The notes: generated by a model not told the origin, from the letters alone. A stretch of 64,000 bases of DNA from JBGAJN01 sp044224905 (GCA_044224905.1 JBGAJN010000001.1:1550001-1614000); one strand, 5' to 3'. Shown: positions 1 to 11,200, numbered from the stretch's first letter. Numbers and translations: made by a program.

Positions 1-1
1 C

Positions 2-3000
2 GTGATCAATGCGGGCGTGATCGAAGTCTTGAACAACACCGCTCTCGGCGCGACCGGCAGCACCACCAACAACACCACCGTCACCGGCAGCGGCGCGGCG
101 ATCCATCTGAACTCGACGACCAACGGATTGACCGTCGCCGAACTCGCCTCGCTCGCCGGCACTGGTATCGCCAACGGTGGCGCGCTGCGCAACCTCGCCG
201 GCACCAACACTTGGTCCGGTGGTCTCGTCATCCTCACCAACGGCGCGCGTATCAACTCTGACGCCGGCAAACTTATCCTCAGCGGCGCGATCAACAACGG
301 CGCTTTCAACCTCACCCTCGGCGGCGAAGGTGAAACGGTGGCCTCCGGCACGATTGGCGCGGGCGCGGGCACCGTGACCAAGGATGGCAACGGCACCGTG
401 ACGCTGACTGGTGCAAACACCTTCACCGGCGGCTTCATCATGGAAAGCGGCACGCTGCTGCTCGGGCAGAACACCTCTATCGGTGCGGCCGGTGGCACCG
501 TGAAGATCAACGGTGGCACCATCTCGGCCAACACCAACGCCAACCTGACCATCGCCAACCCGATCATGCTGAATGGCGATGTGACCCTCGGCCAAGCCAA
601 CGGCGGCACCGGCGCGCTGACCTTCAACAACCAGGTGGATCTCGGCACCGGCATCCGCACCCTGACCATCAACAACTCGTCGAACATCATCTCCGGCCCG
701 ATCCTCGGCACCGGCGGCATCACCAAGGAAGGCACAGGCGCCCTGTATCTCGGCGGCATCAATCCGTTCACCGGCGCGGTGACCATCAATAACGGTGCGA
801 TCATCATGACGACTTCGGGTGCGTTCAATAGTAGCTCTAACCTCCTGACCGTGGGCGCCAATGGCCGCCTGACGATGAACGGCAATGACGCCTACCTCGG
901 CTCCCTGGCGGGCAGCGCGGGCGGCATTGTTGAAAACACCGGTATTGTCAACGCCACGCTGAACTTGAACCAGACGGCCAACACCACCTTCAGCGGATTG
1001 CTGCAGGACGGTGGCACCGGCACCTTGAGCCTGATCAAGAGCGGCACGGGCACGTTGACCCTCGGCGGCTCGAACAGCTACAGCGGCCTGACAATAATCA
1101 CGGACGGCACGGTGAAACTCAGCAACGGCGGCGCGCTTAGCACCAACGCGGTGGTCGTCACTTCCGGCGGCACGGTGGACCTCAACGGTCAGACCCTCGC
1201 CAATCGTTTCGACGGCATTACAGGCGTCGGGGTTAGCAGCGGCGGTGCATTGGTGAACAACAACGCGGTACCGGCCACGCAAAATGGCAGCCTCCTCCAA
1301 ACGGGCGACACCGCCTACGGCGGCACGGGCAATCTGACCATCAACGGCACTCTATTTGGCACCGGCGGCATTACAAAAGTCGGCAGTGGCATCCTTACTA
1401 TCACTGGGACAAACCTCTTGACCGGGAATATCGCTGTCAACGCTGGCACACTCCGCGTAGGTAGTGCCAATGGACTCGGCGGCGCGGCGCTCAACCCGGT
1501 GATCACTGTAACAAACGGAGCGGCGATCGACCTGAACGGTGTGAATTTGGGAACCAAGAATATTGCAGCGATCTCCGGCACCGGTGTTGGTGGTCTTGGT
1601 GCGTTGGTTAACAATGCTGCGGGCACCCAAGGTACCAACGCCGGCAATATTGCGCTGACCGGTGATACAACCTTCGGCGGAACGGGCAACTTCGGCTTGA
1701 GCGGCGTGATCAGTGGCACCAACACGGCTCTGACCAAGGTAGGCACGAATACTATAACCATCAGCGGCGCGAACACATACAGCGGCACGACCTATATCAA
1801 TGAAGGCATCTTGCTCCTACGCAGCGCGAATGGTCTGGGAACCACTCCCGCCGGTACCTTCATCGCAGACGGCGCGACTCTCGATCTTGGTGGCCAAACG
1901 AGTGCGGAGCCAATTTGGGGAGTTACCGGCGCGGGCGTGGGCGGCCGCGGCGCTATCGTCAATAACGTCAACACGGGCACGTTCCTCGGCAACGTAAGCC
2001 TGACTGGAAACACTGTCATCGGTGCGACTGCCAACTTCCGCATGGACGGCGTCATCAGCGGCAGCAGTGGTATCACCAAGGCTGGCGGGAGCGCGTTGAC
2101 GCTGACGGCTACGAATACCTACACGGGGGCCACGGTTGTCAACGCCGGTTCACTGGTGCTCTCTAACATCAACGGTAGCATCGTTGGCACTGCCTCGGTG
2201 ACGATCAACTCCAACGCCACGCTGACCCTTGACAACATCAGCGGCACCAACGCCAATCGCATCAATGATGCGGCCACGATCACGATGAACGGCGGCACGC
2301 TCAACTTCTTGGTCAACGCCGCCAGCACGGGCGTCCTCGAAACCAACGGCGCGTTGACCCTCGGTCGCGGTAACAACCTTATCGTCAGCCAGCCATCGGC
2401 CGGCAACGCCTCTGCGCTAACATTTGCCAGCCTGACCCGCAGCGGCTCAGCGACGGTGAACTTCACCAACTCGGGCACTCTCGGCTTGGGTGGTACGTCC
2501 AATACGATCGCGTTCCTCACCGCACCGGCCAATGACGACGGCATCCTCGGTGGCTGGGCCACGGTTAACTTCACCGACTTCGCCCGTTATACCGACGGCG
2601 CGATCACCAATTTGGTATTTGCCGACTACAATAGTGGAGCTCAGGGCACTTGGGTGAAGAGCGACAACGTCTTGGTAAATGCCGACACGACTCTGACGGC
2701 CAACCGTGGAGTCAACTCGCTCAATATTACCAACGCTACCCGAGTCGTTCTAAATCTTGGCGGCCTTACGTTGACCAACGAGAGTGGCGGCATCATCGCC
2801 AGCGGCGGTACCGGTCACGTCATCACTAACGGCTTCCTGACTGCGGGCACCAATGCGGCGGGTCTATATGAACTCGTCACGACGGTCGCACCGGGGGTCA
2901 CACTCACGAACGCGGCCACCATTACGAACAATGGCCTTAACGCGCTGACTTTCGTGAACGCCGGCGCCGGCACCAACGTGCTCCGAGGTACCAACCGCTT

Positions 3001-5368
3001 CACTGGCGGTACCGTCATTAACAGCGGCACCCTCCGGTTGGATGCGCAGAACGCACTTGGCACGAATAATCTGACCCTCCACGGCGGCACGTTGACTCTC
3101 AACGGCCAAAATATAACTATCAGCAACCTTAGCGGCACTGCCGGCACTATCGAAAACAGCGTGGCGGCCGCTGCTGGTGGTGTGTTGCACATCCGAGACT
3201 CCGGCGCAAATATCTACTCGGGCGTTTTGGCCGACGGCACCACTGGCTCGCTCAAGGTTAATAAGATCGGTACGGGTACGTTGACTCTTGCTGGTAACAA
3301 CACCTTCGGCGGTGCAATCACCAACGGTGCAGGTACCCTCATTCTAGGCAGCCCGACAGCATTGGGTGGCACCGGCGGCGGGACGGTCGTCAGCAATGGT
3401 GCAACACTTGATCTTAACGGGCAGTTCGTAGCGGCCGGCGAGAATATCAATGCTGCGGGTATTACGGGTGCCGGTGTCGGCGGCCTCGGTGCGATGGTCA
3501 ACAACAGTGCCAACCCGGCCCGCTGGCAGGGTAACTTCGCGATGGGCGGCAATACAACTGTCGGCGGCACTGGTGAACTTGGTCTCGCCGGTAACGTCAG
3601 CGGTGCGTTCCGACTCACGAAAATTGGGGCCAACACCCTGATCCTCGGTGGTACCAACACTTTCACTGGCGGTCTCTCCATCAGCAACGGCGTCGTCCGT
3701 GTGGATCGTGCTGGTGCGCTGAACCTCACTGGCGTCAACGTTGTTACGAACGAAGGTGGCACACTGCGTCTCAATGGTAACAGCGTTGTGATTGCAGGCC
3801 TCTCCGGCGCCAATGGAAGCGCCACAGTGGACAATGCCGCGATCGGAACTAATGCGACCTTGACCATCAGCAACAGCCTCAACTTCAACTTCGCTGGCGT
3901 GATCGCCGACGGAGCGGCTGGAACCTTGCTGAACATCGTCAAAACCAACACCGGCAGCCAAACCCTTAGCGGTGCTAACACCTACACCGGCACCACGCTT
4001 ATTAACCAAGGAACGTTGATTGCTGGAAATGCTAGTGCGCTCGGCAGCACCGATGGTGGCACGATTATCGCCAGCGGCGCCACCCTTGACCTCGGTGGTC
4101 AGAACATCGGCGCGGAAAGCATCACGAGCATCTCCGGCACGGGCGTCGGCGGTACGGGTGCCTTGGTGAACAATAGCAGTACTGATGCGGTCTTCGGCGG
4201 CACGGTAGCCATGACGGGCAATACCTCGATCGGTGGCTCTGGCTACGCGAGCTTGAACGGCGTCATCAGTGGTGCATTCGACTTGACCCAAGCCGGAACT
4301 GGCACCAACGCGCTGAGTGGAGCCAATACATACAGCGGCAACACCTTCATCAATTCGGGCGCGCTAAATATTCAAAATGCGTCCGCGCTCGGCACCACGA
4401 ATAACGGCACTACGATCAATGCTGGCGCATTGGAAATCCAAGGTGGCATTACGACATCTGAAGCGTTGACCCTCAACGGCAGCGGTATTGCCAATGGCGG
4501 CGCCCTCCGCAACATCAGCGGCAACAACGTCGTCAACGGCCAATTAACTTTGGGCAGCAGCGCTCGCATTAACTCGGACAACGGAACTTTGGGTATCACG
4601 GGTAATGCGGTTGCTCACACCGGGACTGGCAGCCGGACCTTGACCCTTGGCGGTGCTAGCGCTGGATTCTTGGACGTGTCGCTCGGAGACAAGAGCTCGA
4701 CGGAGACGACATCGATCGTCAAAGACGGCTCGGGCACGTGGACGTTGAGCAAGCCAAACAGCTTTACTGGCTCTGCTACGATTAATAACGGCACGTTGGC
4801 GGCCAACGGACCCGGTGTGTTGGGTGGCACCAGTCAGATTACGGTGAACACCGGCGGCACGCTCATGCTCGCCGGCACCGGTGATCGCATTAAAGACAGC
4901 ACTCCTATGACACTTGCCGGTGGCACGTTCCAGACGATGGGCCAGTCTGAAACTCTCGGTGTGCTCACGTTGAGCGCCAGTTCGACCATCGATCTAGGTG
5001 CGGGCGCCAGCATTCTCCGCTTCGACGACAGTTCAGCGGCTAGCTGGACTGGTGGTGCCATCCTGAACATCTGGAACTGGACTGGTAGCTTCGATGGTTG
5101 GAGCAGCCCCGGTGGCGGCACTGATCAGATCTACTTTGGCAACGGCTCGAACTCCATGACGCTTGCGCAGGGGCAGCAGATTCGCTTCTACAGCGACGCC
5201 GGTATCACGCCGGTTGGTACTTACGGCCAGATCCTCTGCAATGGCGAAGTGGTGCCTGTGCCCGAGCCTGCTACGTGGATTGCCGCTGCCGCGATGCTCG
5301 CGCTTCTCGGTTACCGCGAACGTAAGCGCTTGGTGGCTGTCGTTCAGAGTCTCCGCCAACGCGCTTAA
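2..5368 (+). CDS. Giant autotransporter-type beta-strand repeat protein with PEP-CTERM sorting signal (5' end missing)
   Basis: This is an open frame of 1,788 residues running in from the left window edge, so the true N-terminus and signal peptide are not visible. Nearly the whole length is Gly/Thr/Asn/Ala-rich repeats of the autotransporter-associated beta-strand type, with recurring units such as 'LTKVGTNTITISGANTYSG' followed by 'GTLxLxNAxALG' and 'GATLDLGGQ', which predicts a very long right-handed beta-helix. The C-terminus has the PEP-CTERM tripartite signal: 'VPEPATW', then a hydrophobic segment ending in 'LALLGY', then a basic tail starting 'RERKR'. The protein is therefore predicted to be exported, cleaved by an exosortase and displayed or shed, and an exosortase gene lies about 6 kb downstream. 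It is probably a surface adhesin or matrix protein; its ligand cannot be read from the sequence. Confidence 0.9.
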   Translation: MINAGVIEVLNNTALGATGSTTNNTTVTGSGAAIHLNSTTNGLTVAELASLAGTGIANGGALRNLAGTNTWSGGLVILTNGARINSDAGKLILSGAINNGAFNLTLGGEGETVASGTIGAGAGTVTKDGNGTVTLTGANTFTGGFIMESGTLLLGQNTSIGAAGGTVKINGGTISANTNANLTIANPIMLNGDVTLGQANGGTGALTFNNQVDLGTGIRTLTINNSSNIISGPILGTGGITKEGTGALYLGGINPFTGAVTINNGAIIMTTSGAFNSSSNLLTVGANGRLTMNGNDAYLGSLAGSAGGIVENTGIVNATLNLNQTANTTFSGLLQDGGTGTLSLIKSGTGTLTLGGSNSYSGLTIITDGTVKLSNGGALSTNAVVVTSGGTVDLNGQTLANRFDGITGVGVSSGGALVNNNAVPATQNGSLLQTGDTAYGGTGNLTINGTLFGTGGITKVGSGILTITGTNLLTGNIAVNAGTLRVGSANGLGGAALNPVITVTNGAAIDLNGVNLGTKNIAAISGTGVGGLGALVNNAAGTQGTNAGNIALTGDTTFGGTGNFGLSGVISGTNTALTKVGTNTITISGANTYSGTTYINEGILLLRSANGLGTTPAGTFIADGATLDLGGQTSAEPIWGVTGAGVGGRGAIVNNVNTGTFLGNVSLTGNTVIGATANFRMDGVISGSSGITKAGGSALTLTATNTYTGATVVNAGSLVLSNINGSIVGTASVTINSNATLTLDNISGTNANRINDAATITMNGGTLNFLVNAASTGVLETNGALTLGRGNNLIVSQPSAGNASALTFASLTRSGSATVNFTNSGTLGLGGTSNTIAFLTAPANDDGILGGWATVNFTDFARYTDGAITNLVFADYNSGAQGTWVKSDNVLVNADTTLTANRGVNSLNITNATRVVLNLGGLTLTNESGGIIASGGTGHVITNGFLTAGTNAAGLYELVTTVAPGVTLTNAATITNNGLNALTFVNAGAGTNVLRGTNRFTGGTVINSGTLRLDAQNALGTNNLTLHGGTLTLNGQNITISNLSGTAGTIENSVAAAAGGVLHIRDSGANIYSGVLADGTTGSLKVNKIGTGTLTLAGNNTFGGAITNGAGTLILGSPTALGGTGGGTVVSNGATLDLNGQFVAAGENINAAGITGAGVGGLGAMVNNSANPARWQGNFAMGGNTTVGGTGELGLAGNVSGAFRLTKIGANTLILGGTNTFTGGLSISNGVVRVDRAGALNLTGVNVVTNEGGTLRLNGNSVVIAGLSGANGSATVDNAAIGTNATLTISNSLNFNFAGVIADGAAGTLLNIVKTNTGSQTLSGANTYTGTTLINQGTLIAGNASALGSTDGGTIIASGATLDLGGQNIGAESITSISGTGVGGTGALVNNSSTDAVFGGTVAMTGNTSIGGSGYASLNGVISGAFDLTQAGTGTNALSGANTYSGNTFINSGALNIQNASALGTTNNGTTINAGALEIQGGITTSEALTLNGSGIANGGALRNISGNNVVNGQLTLGSSARINSDNGTLGITGNAVAHTGTGSRTLTLGGASAGFLDVSLGDKSSTETTSIVKDGSGTWTLSKPNSFTGSATINNGTLAANGPGVLGGTSQITVNTGGTLMLAGTGDRIKDSTPMTLAGGTFQTMGQSETLGVLTLSASSTIDLGAGASILRFDDSSAASWTGGAILNIWNWTGSFDGWSSPGGGTDQIYFGNGSNSMTLAQGQQIRFYSDAGITPVGTYGQILCNGEVVPVPEPATWIAAAAMLALLGYRERKRLVAVVQSLRQRA

Positions 5369-5404
5369 TCGCCGCTGGGCTGAAGAGACTTCAACTGCTG
5401 TCAA

Positions 5405-5434
5405 AAAAGGCCCCGGATAATTCCGGGGCCTTTT
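5405..5434 (+). terminator. Rho-independent terminator after the PEP-CTERM gene
   Basis: A perfect GC-rich hairpin starts 37 bases after the stop codon. Arm AAAAGGCCCCGG (5405-5416) pairs with CCGGGGCCTTTT (5423-5434) around a 6-base ATAATT spacer, whose outer A and T can also pair. The 3' arm ends in TTTT, followed by C, so the U-tract is short but the stem is very stable. It separates the repeat gene from the pseudopilin gene. Confidence 0.9.
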
Positions 5435-5574
5435 CGCTTGGAGCGCGCCATCAGATATTGGCTCAGTGCGTGACTTTTCGTCGTTTCGCGTGGAGATCGC
5501 CCTTGCGTGCCGGTCCTAAGTAGCCAATTATCGTTTGTCCTTTCTAGGCATCTGCTTTGCTGACTAATTCACCG

Positions 5575-6207
5575 ATGGGCGTTCAACAATTTCAACTCCG
5601 ACCGGCGCGTGGGTTTTCTTTGATCGAGCTGATGGTCGTGATTGCCATCATCGGGATTTTGATTTCCATGCTCCTACCGGCGTTGGGCAAGGCAATGAGC
5701 CGCGCTAAGGGAACGAAGTGCCTGAATAATCTGAAACAGATGGGCGTGGCGTTTCATACATTCGCCCATGATCACAATAGTCGATTCCCTATGCAGACTC
5801 CGGCGCGGGAGGGTGGCAGTTTAAACTTTGTGAATACGCCGGGTGCTTACCATCACGTTCAGGTTCTTTCCAATGAACTGGTTTTGCCTGCTTTGCTCAT
5901 TTGCCCCCTCGATAAAAGGAGCCCCGCGGTAAACTGGGCGCGCTTGCGCAATGCCAACCTTAGTTACTTCATCGGCCTGGAAGCGACGCCGGCGAATCCG
6001 ACGTCTCTGCTTGCGGGTGATCGTAATATTACCAAAGTCAACCCCGCCGGATCCTCGCGCCAGTTTGTGATCAACCAGACTGCCAGTTGGACTGAGGAAA
6101 TGCACCGGAACAAGGGTTACGTGCTGTTTTCGGACGGCAGCGCACATTTGTTCGACGACCAAAAACTTCGCGACGCGCTCGCGGGCGCCGCTAGAGTTGG
6201 AAATTAA
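5575..6207 (+). CDS. Type II secretion/type IV pilus-like pseudopilin
   Basis: The N-terminus carries a prepilin peptidase motif, 'RGFSLIELMVVIAIIGIL', with Gly-Phe at the cleavage site and Glu at mature position 5, followed by the hydrophobic N-terminal helix. The Cys-containing 'GTKCLNNLKQMG' stretch and a C-terminal 'YVLFSDGSAHLFDD' motif are typical of the many pseudopilin-like proteins of Verrucomicrobiota and Planctomycetota. I chose the ATG at 5575 because it puts a short basic leader before the cleavage site; a TTG at 5557 would add six residues. The next gene starts on the last base of the stop codon (TAATG), so the two are probably translationally coupled. The role is likely a minor pseudopilin or surface protein; no specific substrate is visible. 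Confidence 0.85.
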   Translation: MGVQQFQLRPARGFSLIELMVVIAIIGILISMLLPALGKAMSRAKGTKCLNNLKQMGVAFHTFAHDHNSRFPMQTPAREGGSLNFVNTPGAYHHVQVLSNELVLPALLICPLDKRSPAVNWARLRNANLSYFIGLEATPANPTSLLAGDRNITKVNPAGSSRQFVINQTASWTEEMHRNKGYVLFSDGSAHLFDDQKLRDALAGAARVGN

Positions 6208-6710
6208 TGAGCCAATCTCGTTTTAATCCGAAGCCCGTGCAGCCGCCTTTGAAGGCTACGAGGTTGGAGAAGCTTCTTATTCTTCTTCTGCTGGTGGTGG
6301 CTGCCGATCTGGGGCGCCGCTTAGTGTTGCATTACACCGAACAGTCCGTTGTTCATCCGGGCACAACTCAGGTAATTGTGGTGGAATCGCCCATGCGAGG
6401 TGATCGATCGGTGACGGCGGTTCCGGTTTGGAGCAATCCACCTGTATCGAATGTCAGAACTGCGCTTGTTGCAGCGTCACCTGAACCGCCGTCCCCGCCT
6501 CGAGAATTTCCGCGACAACCTATCGGTTCGGCGCCCCAAGACGGCGCGAACGGCGGTGCCGCGGTTGCTTCCAGCCTAAAGCGATTTGACCTTGGTTCTC
6601 GTACAATCGGCGTCGAATTCTTCTCTCCTGGTGCGATCACGATGATCGCCGTTCCGGATGAAGGAGCGGATTCTGGTGACGGCGGCGATGGCTCAACCGT
6701 GCCACCGTGA
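6207..6710 (+). CDS. Hypothetical single-pass membrane protein coupled to the pseudopilin
   Basis: This is a 167-residue protein that I do not recognise. It has a short basic N-terminus, one membrane segment at about residues 22-38 ('LEKLLILLLLVVAADLG'), and a Pro- and Ser-rich, low-complexity extracytoplasmic part that ends in an Asp/Gly-rich tail. The ATG overlaps the stop of the pseudopilin by one base, which suggests coupled translation and a shared job, for example as an anchor or assembly partner of the pseudopilin. No domain family is evident. Confidence 0.65.
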   Translation: MSQSRFNPKPVQPPLKATRLEKLLILLLLVVAADLGRRLVLHYTEQSVVHPGTTQVIVVESPMRGDRSVTAVPVWSNPPVSNVRTALVAASPEPPSPPREFPRQPIGSAPQDGANGGAAVASSLKRFDLGSRTIGVEFFSPGAITMIAVPDEGADSGDGGDGSTVPP

Positions 6711-6817
6711 ACCGAGCGTGGGTATGGTTGCCGGAAATTACGTCCACGATACTTGATCGCAGTGGGGCGATCACAAACATTCCCGCCGATCCTTGACCGC
6801 TTTTAAAATCTTATCGT

Positions 6818-7027
6818 GTGAGAATCTTTTTCACTGGGCCGGTCGTTAAGACTGAATTGCTAGTGGCGATGCTCGAGAAGCACGGGATCGCGGCGGTTCA
6901 GGAGTTTTTGGATCCGACGCGACCTGACGACGGTGACCTTGATCGCGACGCAAAAGTGCTGGTTCCCCAGGCGGATTATGACCGGGCTCATCGGCTCTTT
7001 TTCACCGATCGTGAAGACGAGTTGTGA
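6818..7027 (+). CDS. Small DUF2007-like protein
   Basis: This 69-residue protein uses a GTG start. The pattern 'VVKTELLVAMLEKHGIAAVQ' followed by acidic residues and 'KVLVPQADYDRAHRLF' matches the DUF2007 (putative signal-transducing) family: a ferredoxin-like fold in which a helix follows the first strand and the last strand carries 'V-V-ADYxRA'. It is cytosolic. The function is unknown; DUF2007 proteins are often encoded as stand-alone short genes. The identification rests on pattern only. Confidence 0.6.
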   Translation: MRIFFTGPVVKTELLVAMLEKHGIAAVQEFLDPTRPDDGDLDRDAKVLVPQADYDRAHRLFFTDREDEL

Positions 7028-7093
7028 TCGAGCGCGACCATTTAAATTGCTTGCCCTTGATTTGATAGTTCTCGATCGCCCAATCTTGCGGAA

Positions 7094-8194
7094 ATGAATC
7101 TTCGCTTGGTCCTGTTGTTGGTGATTGCCTTATTCGCGCGTTCCGTGACGAACGCTTGCGCGGCGACGCGGGATCCGTTTCTGGCGGTTTATCTGAACTT
7201 TCACGAACTTTTTGATCGCAAGGCGGGCGTGGACGAACAATCGCGCGCAATCGCCGCCGCGCTCGATCGAATGAAAGCGTGTGGATTCAATGCGGTTTTG
7301 CCATACGCTACAACCACCTCAGGGGAGGCCACCTATCCCAGCGCGCTGATTCCAAAGCGAATGTACGGTGGTTCCGATCCTCTGGCTGTTCTGATTCGTG
7401 AAGCGAAGGTGCGAGGGCTTCGCGTGTATCCGGTGCAGTGTGCACTGCCTTCCGGTGGTGAAAAGCCGAATGGTATTCTGCTTCAGCATCCCGAGTGGGC
7501 CCTGCGGAACGCTGCGGGAAAACCTTTGGGAACGATCTCTCCGGCGAATCCTCAAGCGCGCGAGTGGGTCGCTTCGGTGAGTCGTGAGATTGTTGCCAAG
7601 TATCAGCCCGACGGGTTGCTACTGGATTATTTGCGCTTTCCGAATCAGCCCGTCCAACTTGATCCGGTGACGTCCGCTTCTGTTCCGTCACCGAGTCGAT
7701 CGGCATCGGCGGAAGAGAAGGCTCGGTTTCAAGCGTACCGCGAAGACGCCTTGACGGAACAGGCGCGACTCATCAGCGCGGCGGCCCGTAGCGCGAAGCG
7801 CGACATCAGGATCGCGATTTACAGTTGGGGACCGCATGTGGTGAAGAAACATTACGTGAGCCAGAATTGGCCGCTCTGGGCGCAGCGCGGTTACATCGAT
7901 AGCGTCAACCTTTCGGGCTACTGCTTTCCTGAGAGTTACGGTGACAAGTTTCTCAAGGTCTTCGAGCAACGTCTTGCGGATGCGCAAAACCTGGGAGCGC
8001 CGGTCGAGTTGACCTTCGCCCTCGGGATCAAAACAAGCCACGGTGAGATCAAGCACGCTGCGGATGTAAAACCTTACATTGATATCGCAAAGAAACTCGG
8101 CGTTGGCGGTACGGGTGTCTTCACCTGGGGGCATCTCCGACCGTTTCTGGATGATTTCGAGAAGGGTAATTATTTGCGCGAGTTCGCGAAGTAA
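7094..8194 (+). CDS. Secreted glycosyl-hydrolase-like GHL10 (YngK/DUF187 type) protein
   Basis: A signal peptide (residues 1-24, hydrophobic core ending 'TNACAA') precedes a TIM-barrel-like domain. Family-typical features are 'LDRMKACGFNAVLPYA' near the start, 'AKVRGLRVYPVQCAL' in the middle, 'HPEWALRNAAGKPLG' and 'SPANPQAREWVASV', then the strand 'YQPDGLLLDYLRFP' carrying Asp, and late 'VNLSGYCFPESYG'. These fit the glycosyl-hydrolase-like 10 family (PF02638), thought to act on extracellular polysaccharide or peptidoglycan-linked glycans. The length of 366 residues is normal for a single-domain member. The exact substrate is not known. The gene is convergent with the cytochrome/sugar-dehydrogenase fusion that ends 16 bases downstream. 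Confidence 0.8.
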   Translation: MNLRLVLLLVIALFARSVTNACAATRDPFLAVYLNFHELFDRKAGVDEQSRAIAAALDRMKACGFNAVLPYATTTSGEATYPSALIPKRMYGGSDPLAVLIREAKVRGLRVYPVQCALPSGGEKPNGILLQHPEWALRNAAGKPLGTISPANPQAREWVASVSREIVAKYQPDGLLLDYLRFPNQPVQLDPVTSASVPSPSRSASAEEKARFQAYREDALTEQARLISAAARSAKRDIRIAIYSWGPHVVKKHYVSQNWPLWAQRGYIDSVNLSGYCFPESYGDKFLKVFEQRLADAQNLGAPVELTFALGIKTSHGEIKHAADVKPYIDIAKKLGVGGTGVFTWGHLRPFLDDFEKGNYLREFAK

Positions 8195-8209
8195 ACTACC
8201 CGCGCCTCC

Positions 8210-11200
8210 TCACTTTGGCATCGCCGATATCCAGTCGTGGATCAATTTCACCGCTGCTTCATCGACAATCGCCGAGGCAATCGGCGGCATTTGGCCAATG
8301 GCCCTTTGCGAGATGCGCTGCAACAATACGGATTGTTCAGGATGACCGGGAGCGATGAGTTTGGGATTCTGCAGTCCGAACGTGTGGTGCAGCGGACGTT
8401 CGTCGAACAGCTTCGCTTCTGATCGCGTTGCGCTGAATTCCAGATTGATCTGCGCGTTGCCGCCGCCGGCCGGAATGTGACAATGCGCGCAGTTGGCCTG
8501 CAGATAAGCTCGCGCCCGCGAGTCGATGGTTGCAGTGGCATCGCCGGGATCAGCCAGTTTTCGCATGCGCTCGGGTGTGCGAGGCAGCAGCGTGGAATTG
8601 GTGATCCCTGTCCGCTGAATTCCATTCGATGCGAAGCGCGACATTTTTTCGTTCAACGAATCGCCGGTCACTCCTGTGCTCGTCAGATCTTTCCGCAACG
8701 CGTCTCGCTCGTAGTCGATCGGATCGCACCTCAACACGCCGAGGTGCTCCAGCACTCGGAGTTGGTTGTCCACGCGACCATTGCCGTAGTCGTGCAGTTT
8801 GTTCATTTGCGCCTCCGTGGGGCCGAGCACGAAGTTCGCGGCGCGCGAATGACACACCATGCACTCTGCGCGACTCGGAAAATGCCACGTCTGCTTGCGT
8901 TTGCCGCCGGGCGCTCTTGAGTCTGTGATTGTGAATTCCTGATCCGCGCCGTCAGCGCCGAGCAAGGTCGCGTCGGTTTGCGCATCATTCCACACGTAGG
9001 TGTAGCCGACCCATTCGTTTTGCTGCTTCGTGAGTAGACGTGTTTCCAATCGACGCCGGGTCTTCGGATTTCCCGCGTCGAGATCGAGGGCGAAATGTTT
9101 CACAAGCACTGCGCCTTCAGGAAACTCCCAGCCGCGATTCGGCGTGAAGCCGATCTGGGTTGCGCCGGGCAAGGCGATGAAGCGCTCTTTCGCCGCGCCA
9201 TCCGACCACAGCGGTGCGTTGACGGAGTAGGGGATCAAGGCCAGATCGGGCCGCAGATCCTTTGTCGATAGGAACAGCCCGGTGTCGCTGAGCTTCGTGG
9301 GAAAGTGCGTGGTGTGCGTTGCTTTGGGAGTTGGCTCGAGGCGATAGAGTCCGCCCGCGTAATCTATGACGAGTAACTCACCTTCAGGATCGGCGCCGAA
9401 GCCGGTGATTGCGCAAGGCGTGTCAGTCAACTCGCGTCGCCACGCCACAGCCTTCCCGTCATGAAGCGCGCCCCAAATTTTGCCGCTCGAATAATCGCCG
9501 TAAATGTAAGCGCCGCGCAGTTCGGGAAATCTTTTTCCGCGATAAACAATGCCGCCCGTCAGCGAGCGCGCTTCAGCGTGGGAGTGTTCGACAGTCGGCG
9601 CCGTCAGCGGCTGCGGTCCGAGTTTGCGCGACGGATAAAACGGGTGACTGCCCTCGTAAACACTCCAGCCGTAGTTCGCCCCGCGTTCGACGAGGCGCGC
9701 CATTTCCCACAAGTCCTGCCCGTTCTCGCCGACCCAGATTTGTCCGCTCACGCGATCGGCCGTGATGCGCCACGGATTGCGCAATCCATAAGCCCACGTC
9801 TCGGCGCGGGCGTCGGACTGATCGACGAACGGATTGTCGCGCGGAATGGAGTACGGTCGCGCCGCCGTCGGATGATCGACGTCGATGCGGAGCACTTTCG
9901 AAGTGAGTTTGCTCAGATCTTGTCCGGCGATGTTTTCGTCTGAATCGCTCGTGCCATCGCCGGACGTGACATAGAGCATGCCATCGTTCCCGAAGCAAGC
10001 GTCGCCCCCGTTGTGGCCGTCGGATTCCCATTCGATGATCACGCGACGTGATTGGGGATCGATATGGAAGGGAGGCTTGCGCGCCATCGTGTAGCGAATG
10101 ACGCGAGTGAAACGCGGCTTCTTCTCTGCAGGACCGTTGCAGCCGAGGAACAAGTAGCCGTTTGTGGCGAAGCCGGGATGAAACGTGACGCCGTAGGTCA
10201 TCTCTTCGGGAAGCTCGAGAATCGTTTCGGTTTGCGCACCATCGGAATGGGCGTTGAAGCGGCGCAGATGACTGCCGCCAGCGAAGTTCTTGGTGACCTC
10301 GACCAAAATCAATCGGGCGCTGCCCGGCTCGGTCGTGATCGCCACCGGATTCTCGGTCTTCAAATTCGGATAAGCGCGCACCGCCCGATACGGCGCCGGT
10401 GGATCGGGCGAGCCGACGACGCGTGACGTCGTCCACGGAATCCGCTTCTCAATCCCGAATGGTTTCCCGGAAAACTTCGGGGGGCCAACGAAGCGGAGTG
10501 GGGCGTAGCCTTCGTAGTTGTGGAAATCCTTTTTCTGCAGCGGCGCGCAGGTCGATAACGCCTGTTCCGTAAGGCCAACCGAGTAGTCGTAGCGACACAG
10601 CGCGAACGACCACACTTCGCCAGGTTCCGGCCGGCCGCCCGTTTGAATAAAATCCCGCCAGGGAATACGGCCTTCAACCGACCATCCGTCATCCTTGTCG
10701 TGCCAGTTGTTCAACGTGCCGCGCACCTTCACGGCGGACTCGATGTGAAAATCCCAATCACTCTTGTGCCGCTGCCAGCCGCCACTGCCGCGTGAAGCAA
10801 GAAACATGTCGAGTTTGGTGTTCACGGCGTTGATCTCAAATTCGTAGTAACCGGGTTTGTCCGCGGCAGGTTTGAAGAAGAGTTCGAACACGTCATTGAG
10901 CCACGCCATTCCGTCTTGCTGCTTCACATCGGCGTAAACGTCCCAGTCGTCCATGTCCGCGTGGAAATAGATGAACTCACGATCCCACAGCAACCGCGCG
11001 CGGGTCGCTGTCGGCGGACGCGGTGCGTCCTTTCCGAGCCACGGCATGGCGAAATTCGAAATGACCTGTGCGTGCGCCCATGCGGGTTCGTCGGCCTTGC
11101 CGTCAATCGTGATCGATGAATCCGTCCAATGGCATTCAAACGTAGGCGAATGCGGAGCGAGCCCATTGACGGTGGAAACTTTGTTCGGCGAGTTGACGCA

